Shown: positions 1 to 9,588 of the stretch, piece after piece
Layout of the letters: every line of letters starts with the position of its first letter
Position numbering within the stretch: position 1 is the stretch's first letter
Assembly: GCF_002155975.1 (NCBI RefSeq)
Contig: NZ_MUMI01000171.1
Coordinates: 1-56,019 of the forward strand
Direction: 5' to 3'
DNA from: Amycolatopsis kentuckyensis
Lineage (GTDB): Bacteria > Actinomycetota > Actinomycetes > Mycobacteriales > Pseudonocardiaceae
DNA: 56,019 nt
Program-made: the position numbers and the translations under genes
The notes under the pieces: generated by a model
Database searches by the model: none
Told to the model about the DNA's origin: nothing
What the model saw: the letters and a program-made list of their open reading frames with translations, nothing else

Positions 1-1093
1 TCTGCGCCCCGCGCACCGACGACGGGTTCCCGTACGGCAGCGTGCAGGCCGCGTCGGTGTTGAACGGCAACGGCGAGAGGTCGTTGCTCGGCCGGTGCGG
101 CGTGTCCTCGTAGCCCTGGGTGCACGGCGGCGGGCCGTTGAAGTTCAGCACCAGCCCCATCCGCAGCGCGTCGCCGGAGTCGTTCAGCGCCGAACCCACC
201 GCCGCCACCGCCCTCGGGGTGTCGGCGAAGAACTGCTGTTCCGCTTCGGTGCGGGTGCCGAACACGCGCGCCGTCGTCAGCAGGTTGGCCAGCAGGATCG
301 GCAGGCCCGGGTCGTTCTCCTTGAGCAGCCCGCCGAGCTCGGACGCCGCCGGCGGGGCGGTCGCGATCAGGCGCCGCAGGTCGCCGTCGGAGTTCGCCAG
401 CTGCTGGGCGAACACCTTGGCGTTGCTGCTGAACGAACGCCACTCCGCCGACGACCCGAGCTGCGTCCGCAGCACCGTCGCGCCGTCGTCGATCAGCTTC
501 GACGTCTGCGGCAGGTGGCTGCCCGCCTCCTGGGTGAACGTCGTCGCCGAGTCCATCAGCGTCTGGAGGTCCGGGCCGGTGCCGCGCAGGGCGTCGTCGA
601 GCTCGTTCACCACCGTGCGCAGGTCCTGGGTCGGCACCGACGCGGTGAACGAGTCCAGGTCCGTCAGCAGGTTGTTCACCGGCAGCGGCAGCGTCGTCGA
701 CTCGCGCCGGATGACCGAGCTGCCGTCGAGGTAGGGCGCGTTGGCCGTGCGCGGCTGCAGGTCGACGTACTGCTCGCCGACCGCCGAGCGGTTCGCCACC
801 ACGGCCCGCGAGTCCGCCGGGATCGGCGGGGCCGCGTCGTCGATCAGCAGGTCCGCCTCCATGCCGGTGACGGTGAGCCGCAGCTCGCCGACCCGGCCGA
901 CGGCGACCCCGCGGTAGGTCACCTCGCCGTTGGTGAACAGCCCGCCGCCCTCGGCGAGCTCGAGCTTCACCGTGTAGCTGCCGGAGCCGAACAGCCGGCC
1001 CAGCCCGGCGTAGTTGGCGCCGACGAACGCGGTCGTGGCCAGGGCGATCACGACGAACAGGACGACCTGGACGCGTACTCTGCGGCTCAGCAT
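1..1093 (-). CDS. mceF: MCE family protein MceF (3' end beyond window)
   Basis: Sixth MCE protein of the operon, a substrate-binding subunit of an actinobacterial lipid or sterol ABC importer. The visible 364 residues start MLSRRVRVQVV, with one N-terminal membrane segment (about residues 8-28), then the MlaD/MCE beta domain (VTYRGVAVGRVGELRL) and a long helical region. The ATG at 1093 shares one base with the mceE stop (TGATG), which indicates translational coupling. The C-terminal part lies left of base 1, so length and any tail motif cannot be judged. Assignment as F rests on position after the lipoprotein mceE, following the M. tuberculosis mce operon order. The substrate cannot be told from sequence. 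Confidence 0.9.
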   Translation of the reverse strand, partial: MLSRRVRVQVVLFVVIALATTAFVGANYAGLGRLFGSGSYTVKLELAEGGGLFTNGEVTYRGVAVGRVGELRLTVTGMEADLLIDDAAPPIPADSRAVVANRSAVGEQYVDLQPRTANAPYLDGSSVIRRESTTLPLPVNNLLTDLDSFTASVPTQDLRTVVNELDDALRGTGPDLQTLMDSATTFTQEAGSHLPQTSKLIDDGATVLRTQLGSSAEWRSFSSNAKVFAQQLANSDGDLRRLIATAPPAASELGGLLKENDPGLPILLANLLTTARVFGTRTEAEQQFFADTPRAVAAVGSALNDSGDALRMGLVLNFNGPPPCTQGYEDTPHRPSNDLSPLPFNTDAACTLPYGNPSSVRGAQ

Positions 1094-2172
1094 CAGCTGC
1101 CTCCGGAGACCCGGGTCCCGCTGCTCGGCAGCGGAAGCGTCGGCAGGCCGGGCGGGACACCCTGGCCGGGCGGGGGCAGCGGCACACCGGGTGCCGGGAT
1201 CATCGAGGCGTAGGCGTTGACGTAGTCGCCCTTGATCGCGCCGAGCACCGAATCCGGGAACGGGAACGTCGGCAGCATCTGCAGCGACTGCGGCAGGTCC
1301 TGCCCGGCCGCGGCCAGCTGCCCCAGGATCGGGGCGAGCGCACGCAGGTCGGCGACCATGTCGTCGCGGGTGCGGTCGACGACGTCGGTGGCCACCGTGC
1401 CGAGCCGGTCCAGCGCCTGCAGCATCGACACCAGCTGCGTGCGCTGCTCGGTGAGCGTCTGCAACCCGGGCGTCAGGTCGGTCAGCGCCCCGGAGACCTG
1501 CTCGTGGCGGTTCGCCAGCGTGGCCGACAGGCGGTTCAGCCCGTCGAGCGCTTCGGTGATGTCCGAGCGGTGCGCGTCCAGGTCGGTCACCAGGGTGTTC
1601 ACCCCGGAGAGGAACGACCGGATCTGTTCTTCGTTGCCGTCCATCACCTTCGACAGTTCACGGTTGATCGTCTGCAGCTGCCCGATCCCGCCGCCGTTGA
1701 GCAGCAGGGAAAGGGCGCCGAAGATCTCTTCGAACTCGGGGTTGCGGTTGGTGCGGTCCAGGGTGATCGTGGCGCCGTTCGCCAGCCGTCCGCTGCCCGC
1801 GGTCTTCGTGTCCGCGTCCGGTGGGGCCAGCTCGACGAACTTCTCGCCGAGGAGGCTGGACTGGCGCAGCCGCGCGACCGCGTTGGCGGGCAGCACGACG
1901 TCGCCGTTGACCTCCAGGACCGTTTCGGCCGTCCAGCCGTCCCCGCCCAGCCGGACTTCCCGCACCCGGCCGACCGGGACGTCCCCGACCTTCACCGCGG
2001 CCTGCGGCACCAGGTCGAGCACGTCGGCGAACTGCACGGTCACCGAGTACGGGTGGTCGCCGACGTCGGCGCCGCCCGGCAGGGGCAGGTCGTAGACGCC
2101 CTTGAACTCCCCCGCCGAGCAGCCGGCGAGCGTCAGGCACCCGACGGCCACGGCCGCGACGATGCGTTTCAT
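1093..2172 (-). CDS. mceE: MCE family lipoprotein MceE
   Basis: A 359-residue lipid-anchored MCE subunit. The N-terminus MKRIVAAVAVGCLTLAGCSAG carries a clear lipobox (LAGC), so Cys18 or nearby should be diacylated, as in the LprK/LprN position of mycobacterial mce operons. An MCE domain follows (about residues 38-120, KVGDVPVGRVREVRL), then a helical region and a Pro-rich C-terminus (PPPGQGVPPGLPTLPLP). The start overlaps the mceD stop by four bases (ATGA), and its own stop overlaps the mceF start. It is exported and is likely to help form the extracytoplasmic lipid channel with MceA-D and MceF. Confidence 0.92.
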   Translation of the reverse strand: MKRIVAAVAVGCLTLAGCSAGEFKGVYDLPLPGGADVGDHPYSVTVQFADVLDLVPQAAVKVGDVPVGRVREVRLGGDGWTAETVLEVNGDVVLPANAVARLRQSSLLGEKFVELAPPDADTKTAGSGRLANGATITLDRTNRNPEFEEIFGALSLLLNGGGIGQLQTINRELSKVMDGNEEQIRSFLSGVNTLVTDLDAHRSDITEALDGLNRLSATLANRHEQVSGALTDLTPGLQTLTEQRTQLVSMLQALDRLGTVATDVVDRTRDDMVADLRALAPILGQLAAAGQDLPQSLQMLPTFPFPDSVLGAIKGDYVNAYASMIPAPGVPLPPPGQGVPPGLPTLPLPSSGTRVSGGS

Positions 2173-3203
2173 CGGCCGCCTCCGTTCGTGTACACGTCGC
2201 CGGTGACCGGCAACGGCAGCGGCTGGAGGTAGTAGTCGAAGTTGCCGCGGCCGAGCAGCCGGCCGGTGGCCGGGTCGACCGCGTTGAGCACGTTGGTCAC
2301 CGCGAGCGGGACGTCGTCGAGCGTTTCGGCCAGCGACGCGCGCTGCTCGACGAGGGTCCGCGTGGTCGTCACCAGGTTGTCCACATTGGCCTTGAGTGCG
2401 CCCCGGTTGTCGCGGATGAACGCCTGGACGTCGGCGAGCGCGCGGCCGAGGCCTTCGAGGGCCTTGGCCAGGTCGCCGCTGTTGGCGGCGAGGGTGCCGG
2501 AGATCTGCGCCAGCTGCTGGTTGACGTTGCTCACCTGGCCGTCGTTGGTGGCCAGCATGGTGGTGAACTGCTGGAGTTCGCTGACCGTGCCGAACAGGTC
2601 GCTCGAGTTGCCGGCCAGCGTGCGGGCCAGCTGGGCGAAGTTGCGGACGCTGTCGTTGAACGCGCGGCCGTTGCCCTGCAGGGTCTGCGCGCCGGTCTTC
2701 AGCAGGTCGGAAAGCGCGCCCTGGGAGTTGGCGCCGTTCGGGCCGAGTGCCTTCGAAATCGTGTCGAGGCTGGCGTAGAGCTGGTCGAGCTCCACCGGGG
2801 TGGCCGTCCGCTGGATCGGGATCGTCGCCCCGTCCGGCAGCCGCGGCCCGCCGCGGGCCGGCTTGGCGAACTGCAGGTACCGGTCGGCGACGACGCTGGG
2901 GGCGATCACCAGGAGCGTGGTGTCCTCGGCAACGCCGACCGAGCCGTCGACGCTCAGGTCCACCTGCACCTGGTCGCCGCGCGGGGTCACCTTGTCGACC
3001 TGGCCGATCCGGACGCCGAGCACGCGGACGTCCGAACCGGGGTAGACGCCGACCGCGCGCGTGAAGTACGCCGTGACGTGGTGCTGGCCGGAGCCGGAGA
3101 ACACCCACCACAGCGCCGCCGAGACGACGAGGGCGAGCAGCAGGGCGGCGGCGACGAACCGGCTCGCCAGGACGCCGGCGCGGGTTGTGGTCAGCGCACT
3201 CAC
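2169..3203 (-). CDS. mceD: MCE family protein MceD
   Basis: A 344-residue MCE subunit. One N-terminal membrane helix (about residues 13-34, FVAAALLLALVVSAALWWVF) is followed by the MCE domain (YPGSDVRVLGVRIGQVDKV) and a long helical region rich in Asn/Gln/Leu heptads that is expected to build the needle-like channel. The start at 3203 overlaps the mceC stop (four-base overlap). In mycobacterial mce operons this is the fourth mce gene. No unusual residues were noted. Confidence 0.9.
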   Translation of the reverse strand: MSALTTTRAGVLASRFVAAALLLALVVSAALWWVFSGSGQHHVTAYFTRAVGVYPGSDVRVLGVRIGQVDKVTPRGDQVQVDLSVDGSVGVAEDTTLLVIAPSVVADRYLQFAKPARGGPRLPDGATIPIQRTATPVELDQLYASLDTISKALGPNGANSQGALSDLLKTGAQTLQGNGRAFNDSVRNFAQLARTLAGNSSDLFGTVSELQQFTTMLATNDGQVSNVNQQLAQISGTLAANSGDLAKALEGLGRALADVQAFIRDNRGALKANVDNLVTTTRTLVEQRASLAETLDDVPLAVTNVLNAVDPATGRLLGRGNFDYYLQPLPLPVTGDVYTNGGGR

Positions 3204-4192
3204 TTGGCCCCTCCCGGGTTCTTCGGCGGGGTGCAGGGGTCGTGGTTCTCGGGCAGCAGCCCGCAGAGGTAGGCGTCGATCCAGCGACCGTTGCCGGTCG
3301 TGTTGGTGAGCACCCGGAAGTACGGGCCGGCCAGCTGCAGGCCCCTGGTGAGGTTGGCGTCCTGCCGCTTGAGCAGGTCGGTGACCTGGTTGAGCGATTG
3401 CAGGGCCGGCTTCAGCGCGTCGGTGTTGTCCCGCACCAGCCCGCTGAGCTGGTCGGCCAGCCGCGCCGAGCCGTCGAGCAGGTCCCGGATCGCGTCGCGG
3501 CGGCTGTTCAGCTCGGTGAGCAGGAGGTTGCCGTCGCCGATCAGCTTCTCGAAGTCGTCGTTCGAGTTCGCCAGCGTCGTGGTCAGCTTCCGGGCGTTGG
3601 CGAGCAGTTCGGCGATCTGGCTGTCCCGGCTCGACACCGTCTTCGACAGCTGGGACAGCCCGTCGAGGGCGCTGCGCACGTGCTCGGGGGAATTGCGGAA
3701 GGTGTCCGACAGCGTGGTGAAGCTGTCCGCGAGCTGCTTGGTGTCGATCGCGCCCACGGTGTCGGCGAGGCCGTTGAAGGCGTCGGTGACGTCGTAGGGC
3801 GTGACCGTCCGGCTCCGGGGGATCGGCCGGTCCGGGTCCTGGACGGCGTCGCCGGTGGGGTTCAGCGCGAGGAACTTGCGGCCCAGCAACGTCTTGATCT
3901 TGATCTCGGCGGACGTGCGGTCGCCGATCCAGGCGTTCTTGACCCGGAAGGACACGAGGACGTGGTCGTCGGCCAGCTGCACCCGCCGGACCTCGCCGAC
4001 CTTGATGCCGGCGATCCGGACCTCGTCGTCCTGCTGCAGGCCGGCGGCTTCGGAGAACTCGGCCTCGTAGGTGGTGCCGCCGCCGACGACCGGGAGGTTG
4101 TCGTAGTTGAGCGTCACGGTCAGCAGCGCGGCCAGCGCGACGCTGCCGATCACGCCCATGACGATCGGGTTGCGCTCCTTGAAGGACTTCAC
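3200..4192 (-). CDS. mceC: MCE family protein MceC
   Basis: A 330-residue MCE subunit. I chose the GTG at 4192, which overlaps the mceB stop as GTGA and gives the usual short basic N-terminus (KSFKERNPIVMG) before the membrane helix. A longer in-frame ATG at 4276 would add 28 residues that only shadow mceB. The MCE domain reads EVRIAGIKVGEVRRVQL. The C-terminus has two cysteines (DAYLCGLLPENHDPC) that could form a disulfide outside the membrane. It is part of the tightly coupled operon. Confidence 0.9.
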   Translation of the reverse strand: MKSFKERNPIVMGVIGSVALAALLTVTLNYDNLPVVGGGTTYEAEFSEAAGLQQDDEVRIAGIKVGEVRRVQLADDHVLVSFRVKNAWIGDRTSAEIKIKTLLGRKFLALNPTGDAVQDPDRPIPRSRTVTPYDVTDAFNGLADTVGAIDTKQLADSFTTLSDTFRNSPEHVRSALDGLSQLSKTVSSRDSQIAELLANARKLTTTLANSNDDFEKLIGDGNLLLTELNSRRDAIRDLLDGSARLADQLSGLVRDNTDALKPALQSLNQVTDLLKRQDANLTRGLQLAGPYFRVLTNTTGNGRWIDAYLCGLLPENHDPCTPPKNPGGAK

Positions 4193-5193
4193 GATTCGCA
4201 CCTCGGCGTGGGGACGAACACGCCGCGCGGGGGCGTGGTTTCGAGCGTGGCGCGGCAGAGGAAGAAGTTCATCCACGAGCCGTAGGTGGCGGTCCGGCCG
4301 ATCTCGTTGAACTTCACCGGCAGGTTGGTCAGGAAGCTGTCCACATCGGACTGGTTCTGGGCCAGCGTGCCCGCGACGTCCTTCAGGCCGGCGATGCTGT
4401 CCTTCAGCGGCGGCCGGGCCTGCTCGAACAGCCCGGCGGTGGACTCGGTCAGCGCGCCGATCCCGCTGATCGCGTCGCCGATGGCCGCGCGGTCGCCGGC
4501 CAGCCCGGACACCAGCCGGCGCAGGGTGGAGACGAGGTTCGTGAGCGCGTCGCCCTTGCCGTTGACCGTCTTGAGCACGGTGTTGAGGTTCCCGATCACC
4601 TCGCCGATCACCTTGTCGCGTCCGGCGAGCGTGGTGGTCAGCGAACCGGTGTGCTGCAGGAGGCTCTCGACGGTGCCGCCTTCGCCCTGCAGCACCTGGA
4701 CGATCTCGCCGGAGAGCTCGTTGACGTCGTTCGGCGACAGCGCCTGGAACAGCGGTTTGAAGCCGTTGAAGAGATCGGTGAGGTCCAGCGCGGGTGTCGT
4801 GCGGTCCAGCGGGATCTCGGCGCCCTCGGGCAGCTGCTCCCGGGTGGCGGTGTTCCCGCGTTCCAGGGCGACGTACCGCTGGCCGACCATGTTGCGGTAC
4901 TTGATGACCGCGCGGACGTCGGCGGGCAGCCGCCGGCCCTGGTCGAGGGAGAACCCGACCACCGCCCGGTTGCGGTCGCCGATGTCGAGGGACTCGACCT
5001 GGCCGACGCGGACACCGGAGATGCGCACGTCGTCGCCGACGTTGAGCGAGGTGGCGTCGAGGAACTTGGCCGTGTAGCGCTCGGCGGCGCCGACGCCGGA
5101 GTTCGTGATGGAGATGGCCAGCAGGGCCGTCGCCAGTGCCGTGACGGCGATGAAGACGAGGCTCTTGATCAGCGGGGCGGCGATGTTCCTCAC
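4189..5193 (-). CDS. mceB: MCE family protein MceB
   Basis: A 334-residue MCE subunit starting at a GTG that overlaps the mceA stop (GTGA). The N-terminal membrane helix is at about residues 10-31 (LVFIAVTALATALLAISI), the MCE domain follows (DDVRISGVRVGQVESLDIG), then the helical region. The C-terminus contains the FFLCRATLE segment, and Cys residues near the end resemble those of MceC. It acts in the cell envelope as one of six MCE subunits. Confidence 0.9.
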   Translation of the reverse strand: MRNIAAPLIKSLVFIAVTALATALLAISITNSGVGAAERYTAKFLDATSLNVGDDVRISGVRVGQVESLDIGDRNRAVVGFSLDQGRRLPADVRAVIKYRNMVGQRYVALERGNTATREQLPEGAEIPLDRTTPALDLTDLFNGFKPLFQALSPNDVNELSGEIVQVLQGEGGTVESLLQHTGSLTTTLAGRDKVIGEVIGNLNTVLKTVNGKGDALTNLVSTLRRLVSGLAGDRAAIGDAISGIGALTESTAGLFEQARPPLKDSIAGLKDVAGTLAQNQSDVDSFLTNLPVKFNEIGRTATYGSWMNFFLCRATLETTPPRGVFVPTPRCES

Positions 5194-6464
5194 TTGAGCG
5201 TCACCTCCGTGCCGCGGAAGAGCGGGCCGACGAGCACGCTGCTCCAGGCCGGGACCTCGGCCGTCGGCACCCCGATCGACGGCGCGACCAGCGTGGACAG
5301 CAGCTGCTGCTCCTGCGGCGAGTTCGCGAGCCCGAGGTCACCCTGCCCGCCGGTGAGCAGGGGGTGCCCGGTGGTGCCCGGGGCCGCCGCGGCGGTGCCG
5401 ATCGTCGGGGAAACACCCGAGGGGTAGCACCGCGGCTCGCCGCCGCCGGTGAAGCGCGGGTCGTCCCGGCCGGGCAGGTACTGGCCGCTGTCGGGGACGA
5501 CCGCGACCTCGGCGTGCATGCCCGGTTCGTTCGTGCCCGCGCCGAGCACCTTGTCCATGGATTTCCTCAGTGCGTTGAGCGAGCCGATCGTGCAGGCGAA
5601 GCTGGGGGAGTACTTCGCCGCGATCTCCAGCGGCGCACGGCTGTCGGCGGCCAGGGAGATGAGGTTGTCCCGGTTGTTGGCCAGGAAGGTGGAAATCTCC
5701 TGCGACGACGACGTCACCTGCTGGTACACCCCGGCCAGGTCGGCCTGTTTCTCCTTGACCGTGCCGAGCGTGACCGCGGAGTCGGTGAGCGCGTCCAGCA
5801 GGTCGGGCGCGATGTCGCCGTAGAGCCGGGAAACTCCGGCCAGGTCCCGGATGTCCGAGGTGAGCTGCGGGAGGTCGGGGTTGAACTCCTTGAGGTAGTC
5901 CGAGGCGGCGCCGATGGTCTTCCCGAGCTGCTCGCCGCGTCCCTCCAGCGCCGTCGAGACCGCGGTCAGCGTCGTGGCCAGCTTCTGCGGCTGGACCGCC
6001 TGCAGGACCGGCAGCAGGTTGTCGAAGACCCGTTCCAGCTCGACCGCGTTGGCCGACCGGTCCTGCTCGATGACGTCGCCGGCGACCAGGTGCGGGGCCC
6101 GCTCGCCGTCCGGGATGGACAGCTGGACGTACCGTTCGCCGAACAGCGTCTTCGGCACGAGCAGCGCGGAGACGTTGCGGGGCAGCATGTCCACCTTGCC
6201 CGGTTCGAGAGCAAGCGCTATCTCGGCGCCCTGCGGCGTCGCCCGGACGTCGCGGATCTCGCCGACGAGCACGCCGCGGGCCTTGACCTGGCCGCCCGGG
6301 GAGAGCTGGTTGCCGATGCGGCTCGCCTTGAGCGTCACCGGGACCGTGGTGACGAAGTCCTTGTCGTACACCTTGATGGACAGCGTCACGAGGACGCCCA
6401 TCACCACCAGGAACAGCACACCCGCGGTGCGGACCCCGGCCTTGTGGCGGGTTTCGCGTCTCAT
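5190..6464 (-). CDS. mceA: MCE family protein MceA
   Basis: A 424-residue first MCE protein of the operon. The ATG at 6464 overlaps the yrbEB stop (ATGA); this gives MRRETRHKAGVRTAGVLF and places the membrane helix at about residues 12-33. Longer in-frame extensions run into yrbEB and are not used. The MCE domain (GGQVKARGVLVGEIRDVRA) is followed by helices and a Gly/Pro-rich C-terminal tail with FTGGGEPRCYP. In mycobacteria, Mce1A/Mce4A are the prototypes of this position; they belong to fatty-acid/mycolate and cholesterol systems respectively. Which of the two this operon resembles is not decidable here. Confidence 0.9.
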   Translation of the reverse strand: MRRETRHKAGVRTAGVLFLVVMGVLVTLSIKVYDKDFVTTVPVTLKASRIGNQLSPGGQVKARGVLVGEIRDVRATPQGAEIALALEPGKVDMLPRNVSALLVPKTLFGERYVQLSIPDGERAPHLVAGDVIEQDRSANAVELERVFDNLLPVLQAVQPQKLATTLTAVSTALEGRGEQLGKTIGAASDYLKEFNPDLPQLTSDIRDLAGVSRLYGDIAPDLLDALTDSAVTLGTVKEKQADLAGVYQQVTSSSQEISTFLANNRDNLISLAADSRAPLEIAAKYSPSFACTIGSLNALRKSMDKVLGAGTNEPGMHAEVAVVPDSGQYLPGRDDPRFTGGGEPRCYPSGVSPTIGTAAAAPGTTGHPLLTGGQGDLGLANSPQEQQLLSTLVAPSIGVPTAEVPAWSSVLVGPLFRGTEVTLK

Positions 6465-7312
6465 CCGGCCACCTGCACGGTCGTCGTCGCGCCCCAGATC
6501 GCCAGGGACAGGAAGAAGTCGAGGACGCTGATCGCGACGATCGCGGTGCGCACCGCGCGGCCCACCGCGACGCCGACACCGGCCGGGCCGCCGCTCGCGC
6601 GGAAGCCGTAGTAGCAGTGCGCCATGACCACCACGACGCTGAACACCAGGACCTTCCCGAACGACCACAGCACGTCGCCGGGCGGCAGGAACAGCAGGAA
6701 GTAGTGGTCGTAGGTGCCCGCGGACTGGCCGAAGAACAGCACCGTGACCTCACGCGAAGCGAGGTAGCTCGACAGCAGCCCGATCGCGTAGAGCGGGATG
6801 ACGGCGAGGAAGCCGGCGATCACCCGGGTCGTCACCAGGTACGGGACGCTGGGGATGCCCATGACCTCGAGGGCGTCGATCTCCTCGGAGATCCGCATCG
6901 CGCCGAGCTGGGCGGTGAAGCCGCAGCCGACCGTGGCGCTCAGCGCGAGCCCGCTGACCAGCGGCGCGATTTCGCGCGTGTTGAAGTAGGCGGAGACGAA
7001 CCCGGCGAACGCCGACGTCCCGACCTGGTTGAGCGCGGAGTAGCCCTGGAGGCCGACGACCGTTCCGGTGGCGACGGTCATCCCGATCATCACGCCGATC
7101 GTGCCGCCGATGACGGCCAGCGCGCCGCTGCCGAAGCTGACCTCGGCCAGCAGGCGGACGACCTCGCGCAGGTAGCGGTGCAGGGCCCGCGGGGTCCAGG
7201 CGATCGCGCGGAGGAAGAAGAGGATCTGGTCGCCGAGCGTGTCGAGGAAGCCGAACCGGCGGTCGACGGCCTCGCGTACCCGAGCTGTTCTCGGGAGGTC
7301 CGTGGTCGTCAC
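6461..7312 (-). CDS. yrbEB: MlaE/YrbE family ABC permease, YrbEB
   Basis: A 283-residue integral membrane permease of the Mce transporter. It starts at GTG 7312, one base after the yrbEA stop, and ends overlapping mceA. Several hydrophobic helices are visible, together with the cytoplasmic coupling motif ISEEIDALEVMGIP, which matches the EExDAL signature of MlaE-type permeases and should contact the ATPase. No MceG/Mkl-type ATPase is present in the window; in actinobacteria that gene is usually unlinked. Confidence 0.93.
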   Translation of the reverse strand: MTTTDLPRTARVREAVDRRFGFLDTLGDQILFFLRAIAWTPRALHRYLREVVRLLAEVSFGSGALAVIGGTIGVMIGMTVATGTVVGLQGYSALNQVGTSAFAGFVSAYFNTREIAPLVSGLALSATVGCGFTAQLGAMRISEEIDALEVMGIPSVPYLVTTRVIAGFLAVIPLYAIGLLSSYLASREVTVLFFGQSAGTYDHYFLLFLPPGDVLWSFGKVLVFSVVVVMAHCYYGFRASGGPAGVGVAVGRAVRTAIVAISVLDFFLSLAIWGATTTVQVAG

Positions 7313-7313
7313 T

Positions 7314-8108
7314 TCAGCTCCCCTTGGGCGGCACGAGTTGCAGGTAGACGGTGGTGAGGATCAGGTTCAGCACGAACAGCAGCAGGAACGTGATGACCAC
7401 GGACTGGTTGACCGCGTCGCCGACACCCTTCGGGCCGCCCTTGGGGTTGAGGCCGCGGTAGGAGGCGACCACCCCGGCGACGAAGCCGAAGATGAGGGCC
7501 TTGATCTCGCTGATCCACAGGTCCGGCAGCTGGGCCAGCGCGGAGAAGCTGGCCAGGTAGGCGCCCGGGGTGCCGTGCTGCATGATCACGTTGAAGAAGT
7601 AGCCGCCGAGCACGCCGACGACGCTGACCATGCCGTTGAGGAAGACCGCGACCCCCATCGCGGCGAGCACCCGCGGCACGATGAGCCGCTGGACCGGCGA
7701 GACACCGAGCACCTCCATCGCGTCGATCTCTTCGCGGATGGTGCGGGAGCCGAGGTCGGCGCACATCGCGCTGCCGCCGGCGCCGGCGATGAGCAGCGCC
7801 GTCACGATCGGGCTGGCCTGCTGGATGATCGCCAGCACGCTCGCCGCGCCGGTGAACGACTGCGCGCCGATCTGCGTGGTCAGCGAGCCGATGTGCAGCG
7901 CGATCACCGCGCCGAACGGGATCGAGACCAGCGCGGTCGGCAGGATCGACACGCTCGCGATGAACCAGAACTGCTGGATCAGCTCGCGTACCTGGAACGG
8001 GCGGCGGAAGGTCAGCCGGACGACGTCGAAACCGAGCCCGTAGAGCCGGCCGGTCTGCCGCAGTGCGGCCGCCCCCGGGAACGACGCCGTCGTCGTCCGT
8101 TCGGCCAT
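7314..8108 (-). CDS. yrbEA: MlaE/YrbE family ABC permease, YrbEA
   Basis: A 264-residue permease and first gene of the mce operon. The ATG at 8108 is preceded by a GGAGG Shine-Dalgarno about seven bases upstream on the minus strand. It has membrane segments and the coupling helix IREEIDAMEVLGVSP. It forms the transmembrane pair with YrbEB. The whole eight-gene unit shows overlaps or one-base gaps throughout, so it is almost certainly one transcript starting upstream of 8108. Confidence 0.93.
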   Translation of the reverse strand: MAERTTTASFPGAAALRQTGRLYGLGFDVVRLTFRRPFQVRELIQQFWFIASVSILPTALVSIPFGAVIALHIGSLTTQIGAQSFTGAASVLAIIQQASPIVTALLIAGAGGSAMCADLGSRTIREEIDAMEVLGVSPVQRLIVPRVLAAMGVAVFLNGMVSVVGVLGGYFFNVIMQHGTPGAYLASFSALAQLPDLWISEIKALIFGFVAGVVASYRGLNPKGGPKGVGDAVNQSVVITFLLLFVLNLILTTVYLQLVPPKGS

Positions 8109-8440
8109 TCGTGTGCCTCCAGCGGTTTCGGCGGCACGACGAATACGCCCGAATTGACCAAGGGGAAATGGTCCGAATGGGGTAACAAATTCCGGCCATT
8201 CACGGTCTCGGGGGTACCGTGCCGTTTCCTACTGGTCGGTACGCTAACGACGGCCTTGCTGGGAGACAAGAACTTGAGCAGGATCACGGGGTCACGGGCT
8301 GGTAACCCCACATTTCTTGTCCGGCGCTGACAAACGGACCCGATCTTGTTGTCAGCGGAGGAAAAGAAACTTACCTCCCGGCCGCACCCCGGCTTGACGA
8401 TGCCCGCCGGTTTGTCAATTCCCGCGCACCGGGCTCGCGT
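8109..8440. promoter_or_regulatory. Non-coding region upstream of the mce operon
   Basis: About 330 bases with no convincing gene, less GC-rich than the flanks. It must hold the mce promoter. The clearest candidate control site is an inverted repeat GTACCG (8214-8219) / CGGTAC (8237-8242) with a 17-base spacer; the second arm lies in TACTGGTCGGTA, a weakly palindromic TetR-like pattern. A second pair, GGGGT/ACCCC, lies around 8290-8310. No good -35/-10 pair could be assigned by eye. No regulator gene is adjacent. Confidence 0.4.
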
Positions 8441-8445
8441 GCTGG

Positions 8446-8571
8446 AGGAGCCGGCACGCGTGATCGGGGAGCCGGCACGCGTGATTGCGGAGACGACACG
8501 CCGCGGAGCCTGGGCGGCGCCGTGTCGACCCTTCCATCACGCGTGCCGACCCTCGAATCACGCGTGCCGAC
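8446..8571. repeat. Palindromic cluster of 21-base units
   Basis: The 15-mer GCCGGCACGCGTGAT occurs at 8450-8464 and 8471-8485 (period 21). Its near-complement ATCACGCGTGCCGAC occurs at 8536-8550 and 8557-8571 (also period 21). A third degenerate unit (GACGACACG / CGTGTCGAC) sits on each inner flank. The whole folds as an imperfect hairpin of about 50-base arms around a GC-rich loop at 8500-8521. It lies directly after the stop of the LLM gene (8584, minus strand), so it may act as its terminator. Confidence 0.8.
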
Positions 8572-8583
8572 CCTTCGGGCACG

Positions 8584-9584
<1,001 letters not shown>

Positions 9585-9588
<4 letters not shown>

